From positions 1 to 8,105 of the forward strand of contig CAMLMM010000080.1 in assembly GCA_946481105.1 (NCBI GenBank): DNA of 8,105 bases, given 5' to 3'. Shown piece by piece: positions 1 to 7,032 of the stretch. The notes beneath the pieces were generated by a model. The model ran no database searches and was not told the DNA's origin. It saw only the letters and a list, made by a program, of their open reading frames with translations. The translations under genes and the position numbers were made by a program. Source of the DNA: an uncultured Alphaproteobacteria bacterium. GTDB lineage: Bacteria; Pseudomonadota; Alphaproteobacteria; Micavibrionales; Micavibrionaceae. Within the stretch, counting starts at the first letter, position 1, and the number at the start of each line of letters is the position of its first letter.

Positions 1-838
1 GTCCATTTATTCCGCAACGTCCGGAAACACATCCACATCCTATATCAATCGCAATGAGCGGGCCCATAATTCTGCACTGGGGCATGTGGCATCCGGCAAG
101 AAGATTAATAAAGCATCCGATGATGCAGCGGGTCTGGCTGTCGCCACGCAATTGATGTCGGATGTATCGACGCTGCGCCAGTCATCCACAAATTTGTTAC
201 AGGGAACATCCGTTCTGCAAACAGCGGATGGCGCCTTAGAGCAAGCCGGTAACATGCTGAACCGCATGAAAGAGCTGGCGACCCAGGCGAATTCCGGCGC
301 GCTTGATGCCAATTCGCGCAGTGCCATTAATGATGAATATCAAAACCTGGCGGCTGAACTGAATAACCTCAGCACGCAGACCAATTTCAATGGTCAGAAT
401 TTGCTGGATGGCAGTTATAACCAGACCTTCCAGGCGGGGACAGATGCCACTAATACGTTGAGTGCCGATTTGTCATCGGTCGACATTTCAACCACGGGGC
501 TGGGGCTGACTCCGGCGGCTGGCGGCAGCGCGACCGCCTTGCTGACTCCGGCTTCGGCGGCGGCAACATCGGCGGAACTGGATACGGCCATTCAGAATTT
601 ATCGTCCTATCGTTCGGATTTAGGGTCAGCTTTGCAGGCGTTTACGACACGTAATGATGTAGTCGATAATGAGATTAACAGCACCATTGAAGCGCAGTCG
701 GCGATTTCCGATGCTGACCTTGCCAAAGAGCAGACTGACCTGGTGAATTCCAAGGCGTTGATGGAATTGTCCATTGCCGCCGCCGCGCAGGGGAATCGTA
801 TGTCGTCCGCTTTGCTGGGACTGGTCCGTCAGGGCTGA
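1..838 (+). CDS. Flagellin, short D0-D1 type (5' end cut by the window)
   Basis: Structural protein of the flagellar filament, exported through the flagellar type III apparatus and polymerised outside the cell. The frame is open from base 2 to a TGA at 836-838, followed at once by an in-frame TAA, giving 278 visible residues. The N-terminal D0/D1 region has the flagellin hallmark ASGKKINKASDDAAGLAVAT, then a long helical part with LLQGTSVLQTADGALEQAG and MLNRMKELATQANSG, and the usual NFNGQNLLDG turn. The C-terminal helix is recognisable (DADLAKEQTDLVNSKALMEL, then AAAAQGNRMSSALLGLVRQG). Between them is only a short Ala/Thr/Ser/Gly-rich linker, so outer D2/D3 domains are missing. I see no Cys or Trp. 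Aligned with Salmonella FliC, only about three to six residues appear lost at the left edge. The GTG at 86 lies inside the conserved region and is not the start. Promoter and start are outside the window. Family is certain; which paralogue is not. Confidence 0.95.
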   Translation, partial: SIYSATSGNTSTSYINRNERAHNSALGHVASGKKINKASDDAAGLAVATQLMSDVSTLRQSSTNLLQGTSVLQTADGALEQAGNMLNRMKELATQANSGALDANSRSAINDEYQNLAAELNNLSTQTNFNGQNLLDGSYNQTFQAGTDATNTLSADLSSVDISTTGLGLTPAAGGSATALLTPASAAATSAELDTAIQNLSSYRSDLGSALQAFTTRNDVVDNEINSTIEAQSAISDADLAKEQTDLVNSKALMELSIAAAAQGNRMSSALLGLVRQG

Positions 839-861
839 TAATTTTAGAGGTCTATTAGTTC

Positions 862-917
862 GTTTGCTCAAAAAATCAGACGTTTTGAGAGTCAAACTCA
901 GTTCGTTTTGCGATTTT
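862..917 (+). terminator. Probable flagellin 3' hairpin/terminator
   Basis: Starting 23 bases after the flagellin stop, GTTTG (862-866) plus CTCAAAA (867-873) can pair with TTTTGAG (883-889) plus CAAAC (893-897), leaving a 9-base loop and a 3-base bulge (890-892). The 12 bp stem is AT-rich. The run after it is only partly T-rich (GTTCGTTTTGCGATTTT, 901-917), so this is a weak or processed terminator and not a textbook one. A near-direct repeat, AGTTCGTTTGC (857-867) and AGTTCGTTTTGC (900-911), flanks the loop. Confidence 0.45.
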
Positions 918-1004
918 AAGAAAAAGTTTTCGTGGGTTCTCTTCAGCAGTGCATATGACTATGCCGCGTCACAATGCGCGGGTCGAAAGCTGGCTTCAAA
1001 CTTA

Positions 1005-1054
1005 CTTATAAAATAGGAAAATATTCTCGTAATGTCAAGAATAAAATATCCTAT
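1005..1054 (-). terminator. Possible topA terminator hairpin overlapping the stop codon
   Basis: Read on the minus strand, ATAGGA (1054-1049) and TATTCT (1043-1038) can pair with AGAATA (1027-1022) and TCCTAT (1018-1013), with a U-rich internal loop and a 10-base apical loop. The pairing is followed by TTTATAAG. The left arm includes the topA TAG stop. The stem is almost entirely A/T and would be weak, so intrinsic termination is plausible but not secure. The same DNA also resembles a promoter (see findings). Confidence 0.35.
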
Positions 1055-3552
1055 TCAGTCGAAGCGGCTTTCTTTTTTGCAGCCGGTTTTTTAGCGGCTG
1101 ACTTTTTGGCCGCAGGCTTTTTCGCGGCGGCCTTTTTCTTGGCGGCTGGTTTCTTCGCCGCCGGTTCTTTCTTCGCTGCTGTTTTGGTTTTGCGTGTAAA
1201 TGCTTTTTTCTCACCCATCAGCGCGCAAAGTTCTACCGCACGGTTCATCCCGATGGTCAGGACGTCTTCATCCTTCGGAATGGATTTGAACTTGCTTTGA
1301 TATTTGATGTACGGACCGAAGCGACCGATACCTGCTTCGATTTTATCGCCGGTTTCCGGGTGCATGCCCACGAGGCGTGGCAGTGCCAGCAGTTTCAGCG
1401 CCGCTTCGAGCGTGACCTGGTCAACAGGTGTGCCACGTGGAATGCCTTGGCGTTTTGGTTTATCGGCGGAACCTTCCGGCACATCGATCTGGACATAAGG
1501 ACCGTACGGGCCTTTACGCACGGACACGGTGCGGCCTGTACCCGGATCAGTGCCAAGAATTTTCGGCTGGTTGTCGATACCGGCCCCGGCATTCGCATCT
1601 TCCAGAGCTTCGCCACTTTGTACGACCAGCGGGCGCGTGTGACGGCATTCCGGATAATTGGAACAGCCAATAAATGCACCAAATTTGCCGACTTTCAGTG
1701 ACAGACGGCCATCGGCGCAGGACGGGCATTTGCGTGGGTCAGGGTTTTCTGATGTGACCGGGAAGAAATGTGGCCCGAGTTCTTCGTCGAGTGCATCAAG
1801 AACAGCGGTGATGGTCAAATCTTTTGTACCATCGACCGCGTTTTTGAATCCGGTCCAGAACTGGCGCAGCGCGTCCTTCCAGAAAACCTGGCCCGATGAA
1901 ATCGCATCCAACTCATCTTCGAGATTGGCGGTGAAATCGTAATCGACATAGCGCTCAAAATAGCGCTTCAGGAAGGTCGTCACCAGGCGGCCACGGTCCT
2001 CGGGCACGAAACGGCGTTTATCAAGCGTGACATAGTCGCGATCCTGCAACACCTGCATGATGGACGCGTAGGTTGACGGGCGGCCAATGCCCATTTCTTC
2101 CAGTTTTTTTACCAGCGATGCTTCGGAGTAACGTGGTGGTGGCTGGGTGAAATGCTGTTCCGGCGTGACTTCCTGCGTACGCAAATCCATGCCTTCGGCA
2201 AGGTTTGGCAGACGGCGATTTTCGTCGTTATCTTCACCTTCCACCGGGTCGTCCTCGTCTTCGCGGTAGAGAGTCAGGAAGCCGTCAAATGCAATGGTTG
2301 AGCCAGTGGCACGGAGGACAACATCATCAGTGCCATCGGACAGATCAGCAGCGACCTGATCAAGAATGGCGTTTTCCATCTGGCAGGCGATGGTACGCTT
2401 CCATATCAATTCATAAAGTGCGGCCTGTTTGTCATCCAGATAACGGGCGACATCCTGCGGGCGGCGTGACAAATCGGTGGGGCGAATAGCTTCGTGTGCT
2501 TCCTGCGCGTTTTTTGCCTTGCTCTTATACATACGTGGCGAGTCAGGCAGGTATTTTTTGCCAAAGTCTTTTTCAATCTGGTTGCGCGCCTGAAAAATAG
2601 CATCATCCGACAAGGTGATGCCATCGGTACGCATATAGGTAATCAGACCGACGGTTTCACCACCGATATCCACGCCTTCATAAAGTTGTTGCGCGAGGCG
2701 CATCGTCTGGCTGGCGGAAATACGCAGCTTGCGTGAGGCTTCCATCTGCAGGCTGGAAGTAATGAATGGCGGGAACGGGTTGCGACGAACCTGTTTCTTT
2801 TCAACCTTCTGTACCGACAGGCTTTTGTTCAGGATGCGCTTAACGGCGGCTTCGGCCATTTCGCCATTGGTGATATCCAGCTTATCAAGTTTATTGCCGG
2901 CCAGATGAGTCAGGCGCGCGAGGAAAGTCGCGCCTTCCGGTGTTTGCATACGGGCGTGAATGCTCCAGTATTCATCGCTTTTGAAGGCTTCGATTTCGGC
3001 TTCGCGTTCGCAGATGAGACGCAGCGCGACCGACTGGACACGTCCAGCCGATTTCGACCCCGGCAGTTTCCGCCACAGGACAGGAGAGAGAGTAAAGCCG
3101 ACAAGAAAGTCGAGCGCACGGCGCGCAAGATATGCTTCGATTAACGGCGTATCCAGCTGGCGTGGTTTTTCAAACGCAGCTTTGATGGCGGTCTTGGTGA
3201 TCTCGTTGAACGTCACGCGATGGACGGTTTTTTTCGCGAGCAGATTTTTATCATCGAGTATCTGCTGAATATGCCAGGAAATGGCTTCCCCTTCACGGTC
3301 AGGGTCAGTGCAGAGATAAACGGTGTCAGCGGCCTTAACCGCGCTGCTGATATCCTTAACGGTTTTAGCGGCACGGTCGGAAAGTTCCCAGCTCATGCTG
3401 AAATCTTCATCCGGCTTTACGGCACCGTCCTTGGCGACCAGATCGCGGACATGGCCGTATGAGGCCAGAACGGTGTAATCTTTCCCGAGATACTTATTAA
3501 TAGTCTTGGCTTTGGCAGGCGACTCAACAATTACAAGGTTTTCAGCGCTCAT
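1051..3552 (-). CDS. topA: DNA topoisomerase I (type IA)
   Basis: Relaxes negatively supercoiled DNA by cutting one strand through a 5'-phosphotyrosine and passing the other strand. The protein has 833 residues, close to family length. The Toprim domain opens with LVIVESPAKAKTI (catalytic Glu10) and carries the metal-binding DPDREGE motif (83-89). The catalytic tyrosine is Tyr306 in GLITYMRTDG, and EEMGIGRPSTYA (485-496) is another conserved core motif. The C-terminal part has one C4 zinc finger (Cys609, 612, 630, 636) and then two topoisomerase C-terminal repeats (about 668-690 and 731-760, each with a GPY motif). E. coli TopA has three fingers; one finger plus these repeats is, as I recall, usual for alphaproteobacteria. 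The protein ends in a basic tail (about 782-831). The ATG is supported by AGGA four bases upstream. It is the last gene of the plsY-dprA-topA operon, 18 bases after dprA. Confidence 0.98.
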   Translation of the reverse strand: MSAENLVIVESPAKAKTINKYLGKDYTVLASYGHVRDLVAKDGAVKPDEDFSMSWELSDRAAKTVKDISSAVKAADTVYLCTDPDREGEAISWHIQQILDDKNLLAKKTVHRVTFNEITKTAIKAAFEKPRQLDTPLIEAYLARRALDFLVGFTLSPVLWRKLPGSKSAGRVQSVALRLICEREAEIEAFKSDEYWSIHARMQTPEGATFLARLTHLAGNKLDKLDITNGEMAEAAVKRILNKSLSVQKVEKKQVRRNPFPPFITSSLQMEASRKLRISASQTMRLAQQLYEGVDIGGETVGLITYMRTDGITLSDDAIFQARNQIEKDFGKKYLPDSPRMYKSKAKNAQEAHEAIRPTDLSRRPQDVARYLDDKQAALYELIWKRTIACQMENAILDQVAADLSDGTDDVVLRATGSTIAFDGFLTLYREDEDDPVEGEDNDENRRLPNLAEGMDLRTQEVTPEQHFTQPPPRYSEASLVKKLEEMGIGRPSTYASIMQVLQDRDYVTLDKRRFVPEDRGRLVTTFLKRYFERYVDYDFTANLEDELDAISSGQVFWKDALRQFWTGFKNAVDGTKDLTITAVLDALDEELGPHFFPVTSENPDPRKCPSCADGRLSLKVGKFGAFIGCSNYPECRHTRPLVVQSGEALEDANAGAGIDNQPKILGTDPGTGRTVSVRKGPYGPYVQIDVPEGSADKPKRQGIPRGTPVDQVTLEAALKLLALPRLVGMHPETGDKIEAGIGRFGPYIKYQSKFKSIPKDEDVLTIGMNRAVELCALMGEKKAFTRKTKTAAKKEPAAKKPAAKKKAAAKKPAAKKSAAKKPAAKKKAASTE
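1060..1179 (-). repeat. Tandem AAKKP-type repeats encoding the TopA basic tail
   Basis: The last 40 or so codons of topA encode degenerate five- to six-residue units, AAKKEP, AAKKP, AAKKKA, AAKKP, AAKKS, AAKKP, AAKKK (residues 792-829). On the plus strand this is an alternation of GCGGC/GCCGC blocks with T-runs. Such Lys/Ala-rich, histone H1-like tails are known on bacterial TopA and some nucleoid proteins and generally bind DNA without sequence preference. The unit is imperfect at DNA level, but repeats like this often vary in copy number between strains (inference). Confidence 0.85.
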
Positions 3553-3556
3553 GTTT

Positions 3557-3560
3557 TCCT
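3557..3560 (-). promoter_or_regulatory. Ribosome binding site of topA
   Basis: AGGA, within AGATAGGAAAAC directly before the ATG, lies four bases from the start. The site falls inside the 18-base dprA-topA gap and supports this start. Confidence 0.7.
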
Positions 3561-3570
3561 ATCTCGCGGG

Positions 3571-4674
3571 CTATTTTGCCAGGCAAACCCGGTTTCCGGG
3601 CAGGCGCTGAACAGTCCCTTCCAATTCCATTTCCAGAAGTGCGCTTTGCACATCCGCACTTCTCAAATTGCATGACTGAATGATTTCGTCAACTGCGATA
3701 GGGGTCGTGGATAAAAGAGCGCGGATGCGCGTTTCTACGTCCAGGCCAGAGGAACCGCCAAACATATCGTGATTTTCTTCGGCAAATCCAACTATTTCGG
3801 AAAATGATGTCACAGGAGCCTGTGGCCGCAGGAAGGAACCAAGCTGTTCCAGAACATCGGCCGCATCCCTGACCAGGGTCACGCCATCACGGATTAACGC
3901 GTTGGTGCCTTCGGAACGCGGGTCCAGGGGAAAACCGGGAACGGCCATAACGTCACGGCCTTGTTCGCCCGCCATACGTGCCGTAATAAGCGACCCGGAT
4001 TTCAGATTGGCTTCGATGACCACCACGCCGCTGGACAGGCCGGAGACGATGCGGTTCCGTTTCGGGAAATGCTGGGCAAGGGGTTGCATGCCCAGGGCGC
4101 ATTCCGACACAACGAGACCATTTTCACGGATGTTATTATATAAGTCGGTGTTTTCGCGCGGATAAATCACATCCACGCCGCCCGCTACGACGGCGATAGT
4201 GCCCGTAGCCAAAGCACCCTCATGCGCAGCGGTGTCAATACCACGCGCCAGACCTGAGGTGATAACCAGACCAGCATCACCCAGTTCCTTTGCCATACGT
4301 CCGGCAAGCTTGCGTCCATTCAGCGAGGCGTTACGCGATCCAACCAAGGCCACCGATTTATGCTGGAGTAAATTGATATTGCCGATAACACTCAACACGG
4401 GTGGCGCATCTTCAATTGCGGCCAATGATTTCGGATATTCTTCGTCTGTCTTGATAATCAGGCGGCCTTTTAATTTCATCAACGCATCAATTTCAAGCAG
4501 CGCCAGTGTTTCATCATACAGCGTGACGGGTTTTTTCTGTGTCAGGTTTGGAATGGCTTCGATAATGCGTGACGCAGATTTATAACGTTGCAATAAACGG
4601 TAAAATGTAATCGGCCCGATCCCTTCGGTGCGGGACAGGCGCAGCCATGCCAGTCTTTCGCGGGCTTCGTTCAT
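3571..4674 (-). CDS. dprA: DNA processing protein DprA (Smf)
   Basis: Cytoplasmic protein that binds incoming single-stranded DNA during natural transformation and helps load RecA; widely kept even where competence is unproven. The protein has 367 residues. An N-terminal helix-hairpin-helix/SAM-like part includes TEGIGPITFYRLLQRY (16-31). The Rossmann-like core (about 90-280) shows the DprA signatures VGSRNAS (111-117), SGLARGIDTAAH (140-151), VIYPREN (169-175), FPKRNRIVSGLS (203-214) and KSGSLITARMA (225-235). After a linker, a winged-helix C-terminal domain (about 312-365) contains VDEIIQSCNL and LLEMELEGTVQRLPGN, as in proteobacterial DprA. The ATG overlaps the plsY stop as ATGA, and only a distant GGGA precedes it, so translation is probably coupled to plsY. 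All expected parts are present, with no sign of decay. Confidence 0.97.
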   Translation of the reverse strand: MNEARERLAWLRLSRTEGIGPITFYRLLQRYKSASRIIEAIPNLTQKKPVTLYDETLALLEIDALMKLKGRLIIKTDEEYPKSLAAIEDAPPVLSVIGNINLLQHKSVALVGSRNASLNGRKLAGRMAKELGDAGLVITSGLARGIDTAAHEGALATGTIAVVAGGVDVIYPRENTDLYNNIRENGLVVSECALGMQPLAQHFPKRNRIVSGLSSGVVVIEANLKSGSLITARMAGEQGRDVMAVPGFPLDPRSEGTNALIRDGVTLVRDAADVLEQLGSFLRPQAPVTSFSEIVGFAEENHDMFGGSSGLDVETRIRALLSTTPIAVDEIIQSCNLRSADVQSALLEMELEGTVQRLPGNRVCLAK

Positions 4675-5288
4675 GACGCGGCTTTTTTCCCGATTTTAGG
4701 TTCTTCGCCTTTCAACAGGCGTTCAATATTCGGGCGGTGACGTATCCAGCCTATCAATGAAATCAGTCCGAACAGATAGACCTGTTTATGGTCACCAAAA
4801 GCCGCGACGTAAATGGGCGCCATGGCGAGGGCCACCAATGCGGAAAGCGATGAGATGCGTGAGGCCAATGCGACAACCAGCCATGTCGCGCAACAAGCAA
4901 GACCCACCGGCCATGATAATGCGATGAAGGTACCGAGCGTGGTCGCAACACCTTTGCCACCTTTGAATTTAAGCCAGACAGGAAAGTTGTGCCCCAGAAC
5001 AACCCCCAGGGCGGCACCAAACATGGCGTGTTTGTCAAAGAAGGCTGCTGCGATGAGTACGGCAATCAGACCTTTGCTGCTGTCCAGAAGGAGTGTCAGG
5101 AGGGCCAGAAATTTATTCCCGGTGCGGAGAACATTGGTTGCGCCGATATTGCCCGACCCGATTTTGCGGATGTCCCCATACCCGAAGGAATAACATAGAA
5201 CCAGACCGAACGGGATGGAACCGAGCAGATACCCGCCGATAATTCCCATTAACCCTGTGAGTTGGATGTGGTTAAGTAGTGTTTCCAT
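4671..5288 (-). CDS. plsY: Glycerol-3-phosphate acyltransferase PlsY
   Basis: Integral inner-membrane enzyme that transfers the acyl group of acyl-phosphate (made by PlsX) to glycerol 3-phosphate, giving lysophosphatidic acid, the first step of phospholipid synthesis. The protein has 205 residues, normal for the family, with about five hydrophobic segments (roughly 11-33, 62-82, 88-104, 119-142 and 146-180). The three conserved motifs are present: GSIPFG followed by KIGSGNIGATNVLRTG (42-57), LDSSKG (68-73), and GHNFPVWLKFKGGKGVATTLG (99-119). A Lys-rich cytoplasmic tail ends the protein. The ATG has GGTGA eight bases upstream. It is the first gene of the plsY-dprA-topA operon; its TGA overlaps the dprA ATG by 4 bases. 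No pyrC precedes it. Confidence 0.97.
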   Translation of the reverse strand: METLLNHIQLTGLMGIIGGYLLGSIPFGLVLCYSFGYGDIRKIGSGNIGATNVLRTGNKFLALLTLLLDSSKGLIAVLIAAAFFDKHAMFGAALGVVLGHNFPVWLKFKGGKGVATTLGTFIALSWPVGLACCATWLVVALASRISSLSALVALAMAPIYVAAFGDHKQVYLFGLISLIGWIRHRPNIERLLKGEEPKIGKKAAS

Positions 5289-5296
5289 CTTTTAAA

Positions 5297-5337
5297 TCAC
5301 CAGTGATGGTTATATATGTTAAAACGCTTCCTGTGAC
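5297..5337 (-). promoter_or_regulatory. Candidate plsY-dprA-topA promoter and ribosome binding site
   Basis: On the minus strand, GTCACA (5337-5332, 4/6 to TTGACA) is separated by 17 bases from TATAAC (5314-5309, 5/6 to TATAAT). GGTGA (5301-5297) then lies eight bases before the plsY ATG. The start point would leave a very short leader, about 10-15 bases. An inverted repeat, ATCAC-CA-GTGAT (5296-5307), covers the ribosome binding site and abuts the -10 element. Consensus matching only; no experimental support. Confidence 0.4.
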
Positions 5338-5357
5338 ACATAAGAAAGAGCATTCCT

Positions 5358-6110
5358 GTGAAAAAAGCAAAACAAAAATGTGGTGTGATCGGCGTCGGTG
5401 CGTTTGGCGCCTTTATGCTGAAATATCTGATCCCTTATTTTGATGTCACAGTCACGGACAAATATAAAGATCTGGGCGATATTGATTCACTTTATAATAT
5501 AACTGTTGGAGACATCGCGGCGGCGGCGTCAGCCGATATCGTGATACTGGCCGTTCCGGTCCCGGCGCTTGAGGCAACGGTCAAAGAGATAAAACCATTT
5601 TTGCGTCCGGGTCAGCTGGTTATCGATTTATGTTCGGTGAAATGCAAACCTGTCAAAATCATGCAAGATAATCTACCAGCAGATGTCGACAGCGTCAGCC
5701 TTCACCCGTTATTCGGTCCGCAAAGCGGCAAGAATGGCATACATGGAATGAATGTGACTCTGTGTCCGGTGCAGGGAGATCGTACCGCATGTGTGACCGA
5801 GTTTCTGGAGCGGGCGCTGGGGTTGAAGGTGCACACTACAACACCGGAAGGCCATGATCAGGAAATGGCCTATGTGCAGGGACTGACGCATATGATTGCC
5901 AAAGTCTTTGTTCATATGGATGTGCCGCTTATCCATCAACAGACGAAAACCTATGCGCTGCTCAATGATATGGTCGAGCTTATACGCTATGACAGCGAAG
6001 AGTTGTTTATGGCCATTCAGCGGGATAACCCGTTTGTCAAAGATACGACAGAAAAATTCTTCACGGCTGTGAAGGCGCTGGAAGATAAATTAAACCGTAG
6101 TCAGCAATAA
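5358..6110 (+). CDS. Prephenate/arogenate dehydrogenase-like protein (short TyrA)
   Basis: Probably oxidatively decarboxylates prephenate (to 4-hydroxyphenylpyruvate) or arogenate (to tyrosine) with a nicotinamide cofactor, in tyrosine synthesis. The protein has 250 residues, shorter than the usual 280-310 of bacterial TyrA. The N-terminal Rossmann fold has GVIGVGAFG (9-17) and an acidic Asp34 at the end of the second strand (VTVTDK), which favours NAD over NADP. ADIVILAVPV (59-68) and LVIDLCSVK (87-95) follow. The catalytic-type motif SLHPLFGPQSG (114-124, His116) and GHDQEMAYVQGLTH (165-178) are TyrA signatures. The C-terminal helical part is compact, and I see no ACT or chorismate mutase domain. 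The GTG start is the most upstream in frame, preceded by AAGAAAGAG. It diverges from plsY and overlaps convergent pyrB by 21 bases at the 3' end. The precise substrate cannot be told from sequence; another dehydrogenase of the same superfamily is possible. Confidence 0.85.
   Translation: MKKAKQKCGVIGVGAFGAFMLKYLIPYFDVTVTDKYKDLGDIDSLYNITVGDIAAAASADIVILAVPVPALEATVKEIKPFLRPGQLVIDLCSVKCKPVKIMQDNLPADVDSVSLHPLFGPQSGKNGIHGMNVTLCPVQGDRTACVTEFLERALGLKVHTTTPEGHDQEMAYVQGLTHMIAKVFVHMDVPLIHQQTKTYALLNDMVELIRYDSEELFMAIQRDNPFVKDTTEKFFTAVKALEDKLNRSQQ
6052..6074 (-). terminator. Probable intrinsic terminator of pyrB inside the tyrA-like gene
   Basis: Read on the minus strand, 15 bases beyond the pyrB TAA, CTTCAC (6074-6069) and GTGAAG (6064-6059) form a perfect 6 bp stem around the tetraloop AGCC. 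AATTTTTC follows, with five consecutive T opposite 6056-6052. This has the shape of a Rho-independent terminator, though the stem is short. It lies wholly within codons of the convergent dehydrogenase gene, in the KFFTAVKAL region. Confidence 0.55.
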
Positions 6111-7019
6111 ATCGAGCACCGCCATGCGTACCGGCACACCGTTAGCGCCCTGTTCGAATATCACGCTGCGCCGCGGGTCGTCCGCCACGTCATCGGCAAT
6201 TTCGACACCGCGATTCATCGGGCCAGGGTGCATGATGATGGCTTTCGGATTTGCGAGAGCCATACGTTCCTGCGTTAAACCGAAGCTGTGGAAATAGGCC
6301 GTGTCATTCGGGATGTCGGATGCTTCCATGCGTTCTTTCTGGATGCGGAGGGCCATCACGACATCGCAATCTTTAATCCCGGCCTCCACCGTATCAAACA
6401 CATGAATGTTGCCTTCCGGTAATTTTTGCGGCTGGAGATTTTTCGGGGCGATCAAGTGGATACGCGCGCCCATACGTGTGAGCAGGGCGATGTTTGAGTT
6501 GGCGACGCGGCTATGGACCAGATCACCGATAATGGCGACGGTTAATTCACCCAGTTTTTTATCGGTGAATTCCATCATCGTGAATGCGTCGAGCAGAGCC
6601 TGGGTCGGGTGTTCGCGCCAGCTGTCCCCGGCATTGATAATGGGGCAGTTTACAAAACGGCGGATGTAGTGAGGGGCATTATATTCATGGTGACGGACAA
6701 TCAGGGCATCTGGGCCATAACCGCTCAGGTAACGCAGTGTGTCGCTGAAGCTTTCGCCTTTCTGCGCGGAACTGATTTTCTCATCCCAGTTCATGAGGGA
6801 TGCCCCGAGACGCAACGCGGCCATTTCAAATGACGTACGCGTGCGCGTGGAATTTTCGGTGAACAGGGTCAAAACAACTTTACCTGTCAGGGTCAGCGGT
6901 ACCTTGCCCATGAAGAGGGTCTTTTTAAAAAAGGCCGCCTTGTCCATGATAAGATGAATGTCGTTATCCGGAAGCGAAGCGATGTCGAGGAGATGTTTGG
7001 CGAGGAATGGCATTGTCAT
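6090..7019 (-). CDS. pyrB: Aspartate carbamoyltransferase catalytic subunit
   Basis: Condenses carbamoyl phosphate with L-aspartate to N-carbamoyl-L-aspartate, the committed step of pyrimidine synthesis. The protein has 309 residues, full length. The carbamoyl-phosphate loop is ENSTRTRTSFE (55-65). The mobile loop with its Ser/Lys is SSAQKGESFSDT (83-94). HPTQALLDAFT (137-147), GDLVHSRVANS (165-175), ALRIQKER (223-230) and HPGPMNRG (264-271) complete the active site. The TRTS and HPGPMNRG sequences mark it as an aspartate and not an ornithine transcarbamoylase. The first ATG (7019) has AGG eight bases upstream; a second ATG two codons in is less well placed. No pyrI or pyrC is visible. It shares strand and order with plsY-dprA-topA, but a convergent gene and a likely terminator separate it from them. 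It ends in TAA inside the 3' end of the tyrA-like gene. Confidence 0.97.
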   Translation of the reverse strand: MTMPFLAKHLLDIASLPDNDIHLIMDKAAFFKKTLFMGKVPLTLTGKVVLTLFTENSTRTRTSFEMAALRLGASLMNWDEKISSAQKGESFSDTLRYLSGYGPDALIVRHHEYNAPHYIRRFVNCPIINAGDSWREHPTQALLDAFTMMEFTDKKLGELTVAIIGDLVHSRVANSNIALLTRMGARIHLIAPKNLQPQKLPEGNIHVFDTVEAGIKDCDVVMALRIQKERMEASDIPNDTAYFHSFGLTQERMALANPKAIIMHPGPMNRGVEIADDVADDPRRSVIFEQGANGVPVRMAVLDLLLTTV

Positions 7020-7032
7020 GGGGTAAACCTAA

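Noticed and set aside
86..88. GTG at 86 as the flagellin start
   Set aside because: The frame is open to the window edge and the upstream residues align with the flagellin N-terminus, so the gene starts outside the window.
964..981. CCGCG-TCACAATG-CGCGG hairpin in the flagellin-topA gap
   Set aside because: Only 5 bp, no T-run on either side and far from both stops; too weak to call a terminator.
974..1300. Plus-strand open frame rich in Phe/Ala (FAAGF repeats)
   Set aside because: It is the antisense image of the Lys/Ala repeat tail of topA; the topA frame has full family motifs, so this is a shadow.
1297..3462. Many plus-strand open frames of 60-134 codons opposite topA
   Set aside because: All lie antisense to a complete, well-conserved gene, and none shows a recognisable domain or ribosome binding site.
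5316..5336. Six-codon open frame (MLKRFL) before the tyrA-like gene, as a leader peptide
   Set aside because: It contains no run of aromatic codons and no following terminator/antiterminator pair; likely chance.
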